DNA of 34,028 nt, taken from assembly GCA_021811145.1 (NCBI GenBank), contig JAJZPN010000017.1:1-34028 (forward strand), written 5' to 3'. The translations under genes and the position numbers were made by a program. Positions 8,165 to 16,884 of the stretch are shown here, piece by piece. A model generated the notes under the pieces. The model had not been told where the DNA came from. It worked only from the letters and a program-made list of their open reading frames with translations, and made no database searches. The stretch's first letter is position 1. Each line of letters starts with the position of its first letter. The DNA comes from Pseudomonadota bacterium (GTDB lineage Bacteria; Pseudomonadota; Gammaproteobacteria; Burkholderiales; Ferrovaceae).

Positions 8165-8177
8165 CCTGATTTTCAGG
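8165..8177 (-). promoter_or_regulatory. Small hairpin in the aroQ-accB-accC leader
   Basis: On the minus strand CCTGA-AAA-TCAGG forms a 5-bp stem with a 3-nt loop, immediately followed by AAAA. The 3' arm contains the AGG of the presumed aroQ ribosome-binding site, so folding could modulate initiation. The stem is short and no U-tract follows, so a terminator is unlikely. The rest of the 77-nt gap 8153-8229 shows nothing I can name. Confidence 0.2.
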
Positions 8178-8229
8178 TATTTTGTCTAGTTTTTCGACGA
8201 AGATAAGGGAAATTAAAAAATTTATTATT

Positions 8230-9099
8230 CTATTTTTTGAGATTAGATAAACAGCTTAATACGGATGGGTAAAAAAAGCTAAATCCAAGTTCTTGAGTTA
8301 ATCTCATATTGGCAATTTTACGTGATTCTGCCATGAAACTCCAGCTAATTTCGCTAATCATGTTTTTAACTTGATTTCTCGATAAACGCTGCGGGCGCGC
8401 ATAATCAAAGAAATCCGCTAACATATCGTAAAAAGTCCCTATTTGCATGGGTTCGTCATCAACGGTGTTAAATACTCTTGAGTTAAAGGGTTGATGCATA
8501 CTTAATATGGCCGCTCTCGCTAAATCAAGGGCGTGTATATGATTGCTCCATGAGTCCTCGTTGTCTTGAATAGTCGGTAACTGTTCTTTGAGTCGATTTA
8601 GAGGTAGTCTATTTTCTGCATAAATTCCAGGTGCTCTAAGAATGGTCAATGAGGCCCCTGTGCGCCGAGCAAAGTCTCGTAATTGATTCTCTGCATCAAC
8701 TCTTCTTTTGGCTCTTGAAGAAGTTGGTTTAGTGGGGGTAGTCTCGTTAACCCATTGACCTTGATAATCACCGTACACACCAGTGGTACTTATATATACA
8801 ATGCTCTGTGGTACACTATGGCACCTTGAAAGAGCAGAAATGAGATGGCGTGTTCTGATATCTTTGGTGCCTGTCATATTAGGTGGGGCAAAGTGAAATA
8901 TTCCATCAGCAACACCGGCAATTCTAGTTAAACTTTTTGGATCATCTAGGTCTCCTAGTATTGGGATAGCACCTAATTGTCGCCAAAAGTGAGCTTTTTC
9001 AGGATGACGACAAAGAGCAAAGAGTCGTACGCGATGTTTAAGAAGTGGCATCATACGCTGCGCTACATCCCCTGCTCCTATGATTAACCAGCGTTTCAT
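8230..9099 (-). CDS. SDR-family NAD(P)-binding protein (atypical, YeeZ-like)
   Basis: This 289-aa Rossmann-fold protein resembles extended short-chain dehydrogenases/epimerases. The nucleotide-binding motif is GAGDVAQR (8-15) after strand KRWLII, an atypical form of the GxxGxxG signature. YISTTGVYGDYQGQW holds the Ser/Tyr region. The expected YxxxK lysine is not evident: the equivalent stretch reads SSRAKRRVDAENQ. This fits the atypical a5 SDR subgroup to which E. coli YeeZ belongs, whose substrates are unknown. An arginine replaces lysine where catalysis would need it, so it may bind rather than turn over a substrate. It is divergent from the ferredoxin-reductase gene, with only 35 nt between start codons. 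Confidence 0.8.
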   Translation of the reverse strand: MKRWLIIGAGDVAQRMMPLLKHRVRLFALCRHPEKAHFWRQLGAIPILGDLDDPKSLTRIAGVADGIFHFAPPNMTGTKDIRTRHLISALSRCHSVPQSIVYISTTGVYGDYQGQWVNETTPTKPTSSRAKRRVDAENQLRDFARRTGASLTILRAPGIYAENRLPLNRLKEQLPTIQDNEDSWSNHIHALDLARAAILSMHQPFNSRVFNTVDDEPMQIGTFYDMLADFFDYARPQRLSRNQVKNMISEISWSFMAESRKIANMRLTQELGFSFFYPSVLSCLSNLKK

Positions 9100-9134
9100 T
9101 GTTTATTACACCTTAATTGTTCAGGAAAAAACGT

Positions 9135-10160
9135 ATGTCAGTAAAGGTTACTTTAAGCCCAAGTGGCAATCAGTTTCAATGCGATTCAGAGGATACCATA
9201 CTAGAAGGTGCTCAAAAGGAAGGCTTTATTTTACCTTTTGGCTGTAGAAGTGGTGCTTGTGGGTCCTGTAAAGGTAAAGTGTTAGATGGTTCTGTTGATC
9301 GCGGTGACTACCAAAGTTCAGCATTAACTGATGACGAAGTCGCTCAAGGATATGCACTTCTTTGTTGCGCTAAGCCAACGTCAGATGTGACAGTGGAAAT
9401 TCGTCAAGTAAATGGTTTAAAAGATATTCAAGTAAAAAAACTGCCTTGCCGAGTAGAATCCATTGAAAAACCCAATCATGATGTAGCTATATTAAAACTT
9501 AAGTTACCTGCACAAGAGAAATTTGAGTTTCTTGCCGGTCAATATATCGATTTCTTACTCAAAGATGGTAAGAAAAGAAGCTTCTCAATGGCAAATGCTC
9601 CTCACGAAGCGGGTATGATCGAATTACATATCCGTAACTACCCAGGTGGCAGTTTTTCTCAATACGTTTTCAATGAGCTTAAAGAAAAAACTATTTTACG
9701 TTTTGAAGGGCCATTAGGTACTTTCTTTTTGAGAGAAGAGTCAGACAAACCCATCATATTTATGGCTGGTGCCACAGGTTTTGCGCCTATCAAAGGTATC
9801 ATCGAATCAGCGAGACATAAAGGAATTGATCGCCCTATGGTGTTGTACTGGGGTGTAAGAACAAAAGCGGATTTGTATTATTATGATTTAGCGCAAAGCT
9901 GGGTAAACGATCGCTTCAAATTCATTCCTGTATTGTCTGAACCACTTCCAGAAGATCAATGGCAAGGCAGAACAGGATTAGTGCATGAGGCTATTTTGGC
10001 TGATTATCCTGATTTATCTGGATACCAAGTTTATGCTTGTGGTGCGCCGATTATGGTGGAATCTGGATACAAAGCCTTTACTCAAACAAGAGCATTACCT
10101 GAAGATGAGTTTTACTCTGACCCATTTACCCCTTCAGTAGACAATAAAGCGACCAGTTAA
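9135..10160 (+). CDS. 2Fe-2S ferredoxin/FAD/NAD(P)H oxidoreductase (CDP-6-deoxy-3,4-glucoseen reductase-like)
   Basis: This 341-aa protein combines an N-terminal plant-type ferredoxin with a C-terminal ferredoxin-NADP reductase module. The cluster ligands are Cys37, Cys42 and Cys45 in FGCRSGACGSCKG, plus Cys77 in ALLCCAKP. The FAD-binding motif is RSFSMANAP and the NAD(P) motif GATGFAPIKGII. It passes electrons from NAD(P)H through FAD to the iron-sulphur cluster and an unknown partner. The reading frame extends to a TTG at 9117, but ATG 9135 has the Shine-Dalgarno AGGA at a proper distance and starts right at the ferredoxin domain, so I chose it. Homologues are often named after deoxysugar reductases, but no dideoxysugar genes are nearby. 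Its stop shares the palindrome TTAA with the convergent hemY stop. Confidence 0.88.
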   Translation: MSVKVTLSPSGNQFQCDSEDTILEGAQKEGFILPFGCRSGACGSCKGKVLDGSVDRGDYQSSALTDDEVAQGYALLCCAKPTSDVTVEIRQVNGLKDIQVKKLPCRVESIEKPNHDVAILKLKLPAQEKFEFLAGQYIDFLLKDGKKRSFSMANAPHEAGMIELHIRNYPGGSFSQYVFNELKEKTILRFEGPLGTFFLREESDKPIIFMAGATGFAPIKGIIESARHKGIDRPMVLYWGVRTKADLYYYDLAQSWVNDRFKFIPVLSEPLPEDQWQGRTGLVHEAILADYPDLSGYQVYACGAPIMVESGYKAFTQTRALPEDEFYSDPFTPSVDNKATS

Positions 10161-11338
10161 GCTGCACCAAAATCTGGATCAATCTCGTTGTTATTGCGAG
10201 GCTGTGTCTGTTTAGGTGGCCCTACTCGTTCAATGAGTTCCTGTTGAAGAGCCTGGGCCTCTCTTGATGGATCGATAAATAAGCTGGCATCAAGATAGCT
10301 TTGTGCTTTACCCCAAAGGGATTCACGGATACATAGTTTGGCGAGTGTTAACAGTAAAACCGCATTATCAGGATGATCTTTGAGCCAGTTTTCTGCTTTT
10401 TCAATTTGTGCGCGGTTTGATTGGCTCTGACATTCGCCATATAACGCTACAAGGGCATCGTCCCAGGATTTTTCTAAATTTTTCTCAATAATAATTAAGG
10501 CTTCATCATATGCCTTAAGGTCAATAAAATAGCCAGCTGCACTGTGTGCTAATAAATTGTCTTGGCGCATGACGCTAGGAATTGACTTCCAGACTGCCTT
10601 TAGATCATCCAAATAGGTTGCAGCAAGGCGCAGTTGTTGTTGCCAAGCATTACGTCTTAAAGGCAGTGCATATATCTCATCAATAGCATGCAAGCTTTCT
10701 AGTAGATCGAGAGTATCAATAGCGTTGTGCCATGCGCCGGTGGCTAACTGAGCTTTTAATAAGAGCTGGTGAGCGCGTATATGTTTGGGTGAAAGACGAT
10801 GGGCTTCTTTTAAAAGCGTGAGGGCCTCATTGAAACGACGTTCATCAAGCAATAAGTCAGCGTGAGTCGTTAGACGTAGTAAGCGAGTTTCAGGACCAAG
10901 TTCAGTAATTTTTGCTAGATATAGGTCACGTTTTTCAAATTTATGTAATTCATGAGCGGAGCGCGCTGCTACAACAGCACTTAAAGCAGGGGACTCACCG
11001 TTTTCAAGAGCTAACTCGACTTGTTTTTCTGCACGTTTGAAATTCCCCTCAAAATAATCAGTTAAGCCCTGATACAGCGCACTACGAGCACGGTTTTTAG
11101 AACGCTTTTGACGGTAAGCTTGAACGCGGCTAGGTAGGCTTAAGCTTAAATAAGCTAAGCGAGAAAAAGTATATAAGCTCAAGCAAATAATAATGATGCC
11201 AATCACAAACATGGCTAAAGAAATTTCAATACGCCATGGTGCCATGACGATAAGTACGTACCCTGTATTAAATCCAACAGCGATAGCAACAATAGTTGCC
11301 ACTACAAAGAGAGCAATAAACCATAATAAACCACTCAT
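10157..11338 (-). CDS. hemY: HemY, membrane-anchored TPR protein of the haem cluster
   Basis: This 393-aa protein has two N-terminal transmembrane helices (about 4-24 and 39-60) followed by a long cytoplasmic helical domain of tetratricopeptide repeats (for example RAHQLLLKAQLATGAWHNAI and ALVALYGECQSQ). It matches the proteobacterial HemY family encoded after hemX, which is not the protoporphyrinogen oxidase of the same name in Bacillus. Its biochemical role is not settled; a scaffolding role in haem synthesis is proposed. A Pro/Asn-rich tail ends the protein. The start overlaps hemX by 4 nt (ATGA). Confidence 0.92.
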   Translation of the reverse strand: MSGLLWFIALFVVATIVAIAVGFNTGYVLIVMAPWRIEISLAMFVIGIIIICLSLYTFSRLAYLSLSLPSRVQAYRQKRSKNRARSALYQGLTDYFEGNFKRAEKQVELALENGESPALSAVVAARSAHELHKFEKRDLYLAKITELGPETRLLRLTTHADLLLDERRFNEALTLLKEAHRLSPKHIRAHQLLLKAQLATGAWHNAIDTLDLLESLHAIDEIYALPLRRNAWQQQLRLAATYLDDLKAVWKSIPSVMRQDNLLAHSAAGYFIDLKAYDEALIIIEKNLEKSWDDALVALYGECQSQSNRAQIEKAENWLKDHPDNAVLLLTLAKLCIRESLWGKAQSYLDASLFIDPSREAQALQQELIERVGPPKQTQPRNNNEIDPDFGAA

Positions 11339-12357
11339 CGATGCCCACCTTCTTTTTGTGAACGTGCACGTCTTACTGCATCTAAGGTTGCGCTGATATC
11401 TTGTACCGACATATTGACGGGGGCGTGGCGTAGTTGTTGAATAATTTGTAGATCATTTTTAACCACAGGAGAGGCCAGATCAAAATAACGCTTGATCCAT
11501 TCTTGCGCCGTATTTAAATCCGCTTCATAGGTAATATTATTGTGTGAGAGTGCGCCAAGCCTTGCTGATACCAATCTTAAACGTAGGTTTTCACGTAAAA
11601 AGAAAGACTGTTCAGGGCTCAATAAAGGAAGCTCAGGTGTATCAATACGTTTGATTTGAACAGATTTTGTTAATTCAACTAATAACTCCTGTCCGATACG
11701 TGATAATGCTCCTGATTGGTTGTGTTCATTGACAGAAGATTTTTTAACTGGTCTCGTGTCTGATGCTAAAGGCAATATATCAATACTTGCTGCTACCTCA
11801 TCAATATGTTTGCTAATTCCTGTTGTATCCACAAAAGGAACCGCTCTTAAACGATCAATATCTTGATTAATGGCTTTTCTTAAAAACAGTAAAGAGGGTT
11901 TGTTAAGTTTTTGTAAACGCATATCAGCAGACTGCAAGGCAGATAAAGCGGATTGCACATTACCCGTTAATTGTAATTGTTGGTTAGCAGCGTCAACCAA
12001 TTGCTCAACTTCAGCGAGAATCCAATCGTCACGATTACGTGCTAATTCCTGATACATGCTTTGTAGAACAATTTGTTGGCTTTGTGAGTCAGCTAACTGT
12101 GATTCAAGATTGCTGATGCGGTGATTGGCTTCTTTGATGGCTTCTTGTATTTGAGCATTCTCACCTTGACTCTGTTTTACTACACGATCAGCTTGATTTA
12201 AGCGTGTTGCTAAGTCTTGTCTTAATTGCATATCATCGTGTCGGTATTGTAACCACAGAGTAAACGTACCGATAAATGCGATGATACTTAGCCATCCAAA
12301 TAGCTTATACAGTTTTGAAGGTTTAGTTGTCACTGGAGTAGTTAATTCTGTCGTCAT
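11335..12357 (-). CDS. hemX: HemX-like membrane protein (hemCD operon)
   Basis: This protein of about 340 aa has one transmembrane helix (about residues 20-37, FGWLSIIAFIGTFTLWLQYR) and a long periplasmic coiled coil (about 45-110, with repeated Gln/Leu/Glu heptads). A helical domain with FLRENLRLRLVSARLGAL follows. This is the HemX family, often mislabelled uroporphyrinogen-III C-methyltransferase; the methyltransferase fold is absent, so it is probably a structural partner of HemY. I place the start at ATG 12357, two bases after the hemD stop, rather than the in-frame GTG at 12381 that would overlap hemD. Neither has a clear Shine-Dalgarno, so the choice is moderate. Confidence 0.87.
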   Translation of the reverse strand: MTTELTTPVTTKPSKLYKLFGWLSIIAFIGTFTLWLQYRHDDMQLRQDLATRLNQADRVVKQSQGENAQIQEAIKEANHRISNLESQLADSQSQQIVLQSMYQELARNRDDWILAEVEQLVDAANQQLQLTGNVQSALSALQSADMRLQKLNKPSLLFLRKAINQDIDRLRAVPFVDTTGISKHIDEVAASIDILPLASDTRPVKKSSVNEHNQSGALSRIGQELLVELTKSVQIKRIDTPELPLLSPEQSFFLRENLRLRLVSARLGALSHNNITYEADLNTAQEWIKRYFDLASPVVKNDLQIIQQLRHAPVNMSVQDISATLDAVRRARSQKEGGHR

Positions 12358-12359
12358 GT

Positions 12360-13115
12360 TTAATTGGTGATTCTGCGCCACGTATTTAAAATTGCTTGGT
12401 CATTGTTGTCGGTTAAATAAATTGTCTCAATACCTAGATTCTTTGCGTAGTCTCTAACGCGTTCATGACAAACTAAGAAACTCATTTTTTTTAGCGCATC
12501 AATTTTTTCTTCCCCGGCGAGTTGCCAGAGGTTAGTTAGAGATTCTTTACTCATAATAAGTATAACCGCTTGACTGGTGATTGCGTTATCTAAAATCGCT
12601 AAATTTACCTCTGGTAGAGCACGTATGTAGCATTCTAGGTATTCAACCTGAGCGCCGCGTCGCTCTAATTCTTCTTTTAGCCATTCACGCCCACCCACCC
12701 CACGACAAATAATGATTTTTTCCTCTTTAATCTCTTGCCAACCAGGTAGGCTTAATAACGCTTCGCTATCTGTATTGTCTTCTGGGTAAATAACTGGCAT
12801 TTGTGAGAGTGCCATTAGCTCTTTCGCACTGGCTTGGCCAATTGTGTAGAGTGTTGCATGGGGCTTGATATGGGATTGAATAACTGGCCAGCCATATTTG
12901 ACTGCATTACTACTAATAAAAATGAACCGCGTGGATTGAGCGATGAACGACTTATCCGCTATGCGCGGTAGTGTAAGGGGCTTAATAGCTATTGTTGGTA
13001 GTTCATAAATCAGTGCGTTTTCTTTTTTAAATAACTCAATAAGCGCCCTATTTTGATGAATAGGTCTGGTTAACAGTATGCCGCTACATTTTTCTTTATA
13101 CTGGTGTTCAGCCAT
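12360..13115 (-). CDS. hemD: Uroporphyrinogen-III synthase
   Basis: This 251-aa enzyme closes hydroxymethylbilane with inversion of ring D to make uroporphyrinogen III, the parent of haem, sirohaem and B12. The two-domain fold is seen in ILLTRPIHQNRALIELF at the N-terminus, the hinge region YELPTIAI, FIFISSNAVKYGW, LYTIGQASAKEL and IICRGVGGREWLKEELERRGAQVEYLECYIR. Sequence conservation is low in this family, so context carries weight: it sits between hemC and hemX. I chose ATG 13115, which overlaps the hemC stop by one base (TAATG), over a TTG at 13130. Confidence 0.94.
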   Translation of the reverse strand: MAEHQYKEKCSGILLTRPIHQNRALIELFKKENALIYELPTIAIKPLTLPRIADKSFIAQSTRFIFISSNAVKYGWPVIQSHIKPHATLYTIGQASAKELMALSQMPVIYPEDNTDSEALLSLPGWQEIKEEKIIICRGVGGREWLKEELERRGAQVEYLECYIRALPEVNLAILDNAITSQAVILIMSKESLTNLWQLAGEEKIDALKKMSFLVCHERVRDYAKNLGIETIYLTDNNDQAILNTWRRITN

Positions 13116-14047
13116 TACGCTGCGCGGCAAGCATCTAAAATGGCTTGCGCCCCTTGCTCTAATAGTTGGTCTGCTGCATTAAGACCAACAGCCTCATAGT
13201 CTTGTGCTCTACCTGAGGCTACCGCTCGGATAATTAATGAACCATCTGGGCGACCAACAAAAGCGTTTAATGTTAATTGTCCGTTACTAATTGTAGCGTG
13301 TGCGCCAAGTGGCACATCGCAACTCCCCGCTAGTTGTCTTGACAGGGTTCTCTCGCATAAGACGCAATAAGCTGTTTCTTGATTAATAAGAGGTTGCAAG
13401 AGTTGTTCTAATTCCTTGTCATCCTGCCTAAACTCTATGGCGAGCGCTCCTTGTCCTACCGCTGGAATACTATCGCTTAGGCTAATATTTGCTTTGATTC
13501 GATTACCAAGACCTAACCGTTTTAATCCAGCGGAAGCCAGAATAATAGCGTCATATTCGCCTTGATCAAGTTTTCTTAAACGCGTGTCTAAATTCCCTCG
13601 TAGAGGCGTAATCGTGAGGTGAGGATAACGCTCGCGCAGTTGACATTCACGACGTAGACTCGAGGTCCCTACAATCGCTCCACTGGGTAATTCGCTCAGA
13701 TTGGTGTACTTATTTGAAATAAATGCATCAGTGGCTTCTTCTCTTTCACCCACTACAACCATGTTGAATAGAGGTGGTAACTCCATTGGCACATCTTTCA
13801 TGGAATGAACCGCCAGACGCGCCTTTCCCTCTTCCATCGCTATTTCCAGTTCTTTCACAAACAATCCCTTGCCGCCTACTTTTGAGAGGGTGCGATCAAG
13901 AATTTGATCGCCTTGGGTTGTCATTCCTAACAACGAAACCTCAAGCTGTGGATATAATTGTAATAATTGGGACCGGATATGTTCAGCTTGCCAGAGGGCC
14001 AGACGACTTTCACGGGTTGCGATAGTAATAGGGAGTTGTGCTGACAT
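13115..14047 (-). CDS. hemC: Porphobilinogen deaminase (hydroxymethylbilane synthase)
   Basis: This 310-aa enzyme joins four porphobilinogens into hydroxymethylbilane in the cytosol. Its dipyrromethane cofactor is bound by Cys243 in LAGSCDVPLGAHA. Catalytic Asp85 lies in HSMKDVPMELP (81-91), and TSSLRRECQL (128-137) and LRGNLDTRLRKL (149-160) supply the arginines that bind substrate carboxylates. Length is normal. It is the first gene of hemC-D-X-Y. The 71-nt AT-rich gap to ppc must hold both divergent promoters, but no box stands out. Confidence 0.98.
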   Translation of the reverse strand: MSAQLPITIATRESRLALWQAEHIRSQLLQLYPQLEVSLLGMTTQGDQILDRTLSKVGGKGLFVKELEIAMEEGKARLAVHSMKDVPMELPPLFNMVVVGEREEATDAFISNKYTNLSELPSGAIVGTSSLRRECQLRERYPHLTITPLRGNLDTRLRKLDQGEYDAIILASAGLKRLGLGNRIKANISLSDSIPAVGQGALAIEFRQDDKELEQLLQPLINQETAYCVLCERTLSRQLAGSCDVPLGAHATISNGQLTLNAFVGRPDGSLIIRAVASGRAQDYEAVGLNAADQLLEQGAQAILDACRAA

Positions 14048-14118
14048 GGATAAAATAGTTCAAAAATTAAATAAATTAAAGTTTAGCATGAAGCTGGATA
14101 AATTCTGGGATTCTTGCC

Positions 14119-16878
14119 ATGAATGATCACGCTTCTGAAAAGGATTTACCGCTCAAGGAAGATATCCGTTTTTTAGGACGTATTTTAGGGGATACCCTAA
14201 GAAGTCAAGAAGGCGAGACGATTTTTAATCTTATTGAAGGCATTCGTCAAAGTGCCATTCAATATCGACGTGATGATAATCCGACGGATTTACGTCAACT
14301 TGAACATAGTTTGGATGGCTTATCTGCTGAAGACACTATTGCGGTTGTGAGAGCATTTAGCTATTTCTCTCATTTATCAAATATTGCCGAAGATCTTCAT
14401 CATAATCGTCGACGAATGATTTATTCTCAACGCGGCGCACCACCTCGAGAGGGAAGCATAAAGCTGGCTATTGAGAGAGCAAAAAAAGCGCACATAAAAA
14501 CCACTGAGCTCGCTACTTTCTTTGCTAAAGCCTTGGTATCCCCTGTATTAACTGCTCATCCTACAGAAGTGCAAAGAAAGTCTGTATTGGATTGTCACTT
14601 GATGATTGCTAAGCGTTTGAGTGAGCGAACTAGAATCGCCATGACCCCAGAAGAATTAGATGACAATGAGGCCTCGATCAGACGTGCCATCTTAACGCTT
14701 TGGCAAACCAATGAGTTAAGAACCTTTAAATTAAGAGTAAGGGATGAAATTGAGAATGGGTTATCTTATTACCGATATACCTTTTTAAAAGAAGTTCCCC
14801 GCTTTTGTGTGCAACTTGAACGCTTAATTGCAGAAGATGACACCTATCGTCAATTGGGAAGCAAGCCCTTATTACCTCTTAAAATGGGAAGTTGGATTGG
14901 TGGAGACCGAGATGGTAATCCCTTTGTTACTGCTGAAGTGACCCAGTACGCCTTACGTCGTCATAGTCATGTGGCTGTGGATTTTTATCTGCAAGAATTG
15001 ATTTTGTTACGCGGAGAGTTATCTCTTTCTTCGCGCTTAGTCAGTGTTAGTGAGGGCGTCATGGCTCTGGCTGAACTCGTCCCAGAAACAGAAGATGCAC
15101 GTAAGGAAGAGCCTTACCGACGAGCGGTCACATCCATGTATCAACGTCTACTTGCAACACAAACAGTATTGCAACAACAAGCCACTGACTCACACTCTGA
15201 CGGCTTGAAAGCCTATTTAAGTGTTGAAGAGTTTAAACAGGATTTATCTACGATTTCTCAATCTTTGGTGAGTCATGGCTCAGAGGCATTAGCAGATGGT
15301 CGACTAAAACACTTACAACGCGCTGTTGATATTTTTGGTTTTCATTTGGCTTCTCTGGATTTAAGACAGCACTCCGAAATACACGCAAGAACAGTGGCTG
15401 AAATACTAAAGCAAGCTCGTGTATGTGCGGATTATTTGGCTCTAGAGGAAGAACAACGTATTCATTTGTTACTCTCAGAAATGAATAACCCAAGACCATT
15501 GCGCTCCTCATTTATTGAGTATAGCGATGAGTGTCGTGCGGAAATGGCTATTTTTGATATTGCCAGAAAAATGCAACTTGAACTGGGTGAGCGCGCTGTT
15601 ACAAACTATATTATTTCAAAGACAGACAGTGTTAGTGACTTACTGGAAGTGGCTCTTCTTCTTAAGGAAGTGGGCTTACTGATCCCAGGCGCTTCACCGC
15701 AACTTAACATGAATATTATTCCATTGTTTGAAACCATTGGAGATCTTCGAGGTTGCGGCGCAATCATGAAGCAATTGTTTTCTATTCCTTTGTATCGAGA
15801 ATTGCTGAAGAGCCGCGGTAATTTACAGGAAGTTATGTTGGGTTACTCGGACAGCAATAAAGACGGGGGATTTTTAACTGCAAATTGGGAGTTATATAAA
15901 GCTGAAAAAACCTTAGTAGAGGTATTTCAGGATTTTCAAATAGAGTTACGTTTGTTTCATGGCCGAGGTGGCTCAGTCGGTCGTGGTGGTGGACCCAGCT
16001 ATTATGGAATATTAGCCCAGCCTGCGGGAAGTGTGAATGCTCAAATTCGTTTGACCGAGCAAGGTGAAGTGATTGCCAGTAAATACTCTGATCCGGGGAT
16101 TGGTAGGCGTAATCTAGAAACTTTAGTAGCGGCTACACTCGAAGCCACGCTCCTTAATCACAGTGGTAGTGGTGAAGAATGGCAGCGTTTTTATCAAGTG
16201 ATGGAAGAATTGTCTGTCAGTTCTTTCAAGCAATATCGCTCACTGGTGTATGAGACGCCCCATTTTGATCAATTCTTTAGAGAAGCGACACCCATTAGTG
16301 AGATTTCAAAATTAAATATAGGTAGTCGACCCGCCTCACGTAAGTCATCAGCACGAATCGAAGATTTACGAGCTATTCCCTGGGTATTTAGTTGGGCTCA
16401 ATCACGTATGATCTTACCCGGATGGTATGGTTTTGGTAGTGCTGTGTCTCTCTTTAGGCAACAGCATGCAGATGGGTTAGCGCAACTACAGTATATGTAT
16501 CAACATTGGCCCTTTATGCAAACCTTATTATCAAACATGGATATGGTGTTGGCTAAAACAGATTTTACTATTGCCAAAAGATATGCAGGATTAGTTAAAG
16601 ATGAGGAGCTACGTGGTCGTATCTTCGCCAATATTGAAAAAGAGTTTCATTTAACCGCTGAAGCGCTCAAAGCAATTACTGATCAAAGGGAGTTTTTAAC
16701 CGCCAATCCAACACTTGCAAGAAGTATTCGTGAAAGACGTCCCTATTTGGATCCACTCAATCATTTACAGGTGGATTTATTGAGACGCTATCGTCATGGT
16801 GAAGCGACAGAAGCCGTTCAACGAGCAATTCATTTAACAATTAATGGCGTTGCTGCCGGATTAAGAAATAGTGGTTAG
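14119..16878 (+). CDS. ppc: Phosphoenolpyruvate carboxylase
   Basis: This 919-aa cytosolic enzyme makes oxaloacetate from phosphoenolpyruvate and bicarbonate, refilling the TCA cycle. Key motifs are present: VLTAHPTEVQRKS with catalytic His147, GSWIGGDRDGNPFVT, LGYSDSNKDGGFLTANWELY, the mobile glycine loop FHGRGGSVGRGGGP (613-626), LPGWYGFGSA, and the C-terminal tetrad-type end TINGVAAGLRNSG. Length is slightly above the E. coli protein (883 aa). It is divergent from hemC and 6 nt ahead of the D-Ala ligase gene. The Shine-Dalgarno is weak. Confidence 0.98.
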   Translation: MNDHASEKDLPLKEDIRFLGRILGDTLRSQEGETIFNLIEGIRQSAIQYRRDDNPTDLRQLEHSLDGLSAEDTIAVVRAFSYFSHLSNIAEDLHHNRRRMIYSQRGAPPREGSIKLAIERAKKAHIKTTELATFFAKALVSPVLTAHPTEVQRKSVLDCHLMIAKRLSERTRIAMTPEELDDNEASIRRAILTLWQTNELRTFKLRVRDEIENGLSYYRYTFLKEVPRFCVQLERLIAEDDTYRQLGSKPLLPLKMGSWIGGDRDGNPFVTAEVTQYALRRHSHVAVDFYLQELILLRGELSLSSRLVSVSEGVMALAELVPETEDARKEEPYRRAVTSMYQRLLATQTVLQQQATDSHSDGLKAYLSVEEFKQDLSTISQSLVSHGSEALADGRLKHLQRAVDIFGFHLASLDLRQHSEIHARTVAEILKQARVCADYLALEEEQRIHLLLSEMNNPRPLRSSFIEYSDECRAEMAIFDIARKMQLELGERAVTNYIISKTDSVSDLLEVALLLKEVGLLIPGASPQLNMNIIPLFETIGDLRGCGAIMKQLFSIPLYRELLKSRGNLQEVMLGYSDSNKDGGFLTANWELYKAEKTLVEVFQDFQIELRLFHGRGGSVGRGGGPSYYGILAQPAGSVNAQIRLTEQGEVIASKYSDPGIGRRNLETLVAATLEATLLNHSGSGEEWQRFYQVMEELSVSSFKQYRSLVYETPHFDQFFREATPISEISKLNIGSRPASRKSSARIEDLRAIPWVFSWAQSRMILPGWYGFGSAVSLFRQQHADGLAQLQYMYQHWPFMQTLLSNMDMVLAKTDFTIAKRYAGLVKDEELRGRIFANIEKEFHLTAEALKAITDQREFLTANPTLARSIRERRPYLDPLNHLQVDLLRRYRHGEATEAVQRAIHLTINGVAAGLRNSG

Positions 16879-16884
16879 ACAGGA

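Noticed and set aside
9117..9134. TTG start extending the ferredoxin-reductase protein by six residues
   Set aside because: ATG 9135 has an AGGA ribosome-binding site within this stretch and begins right at the ferredoxin domain.
11335..12357. HemX as a uroporphyrinogen-III C-methyltransferase
   Set aside because: The protein has one membrane helix and a coiled coil but no SAM-dependent methyltransferase motifs; the label is a historical misannotation.
13116..13130. Longer hemD from TTG 13130
   Set aside because: ATG 13115 directly overlaps the hemC stop (TAATG), the more usual coupling, and the family's first strand follows shortly after.
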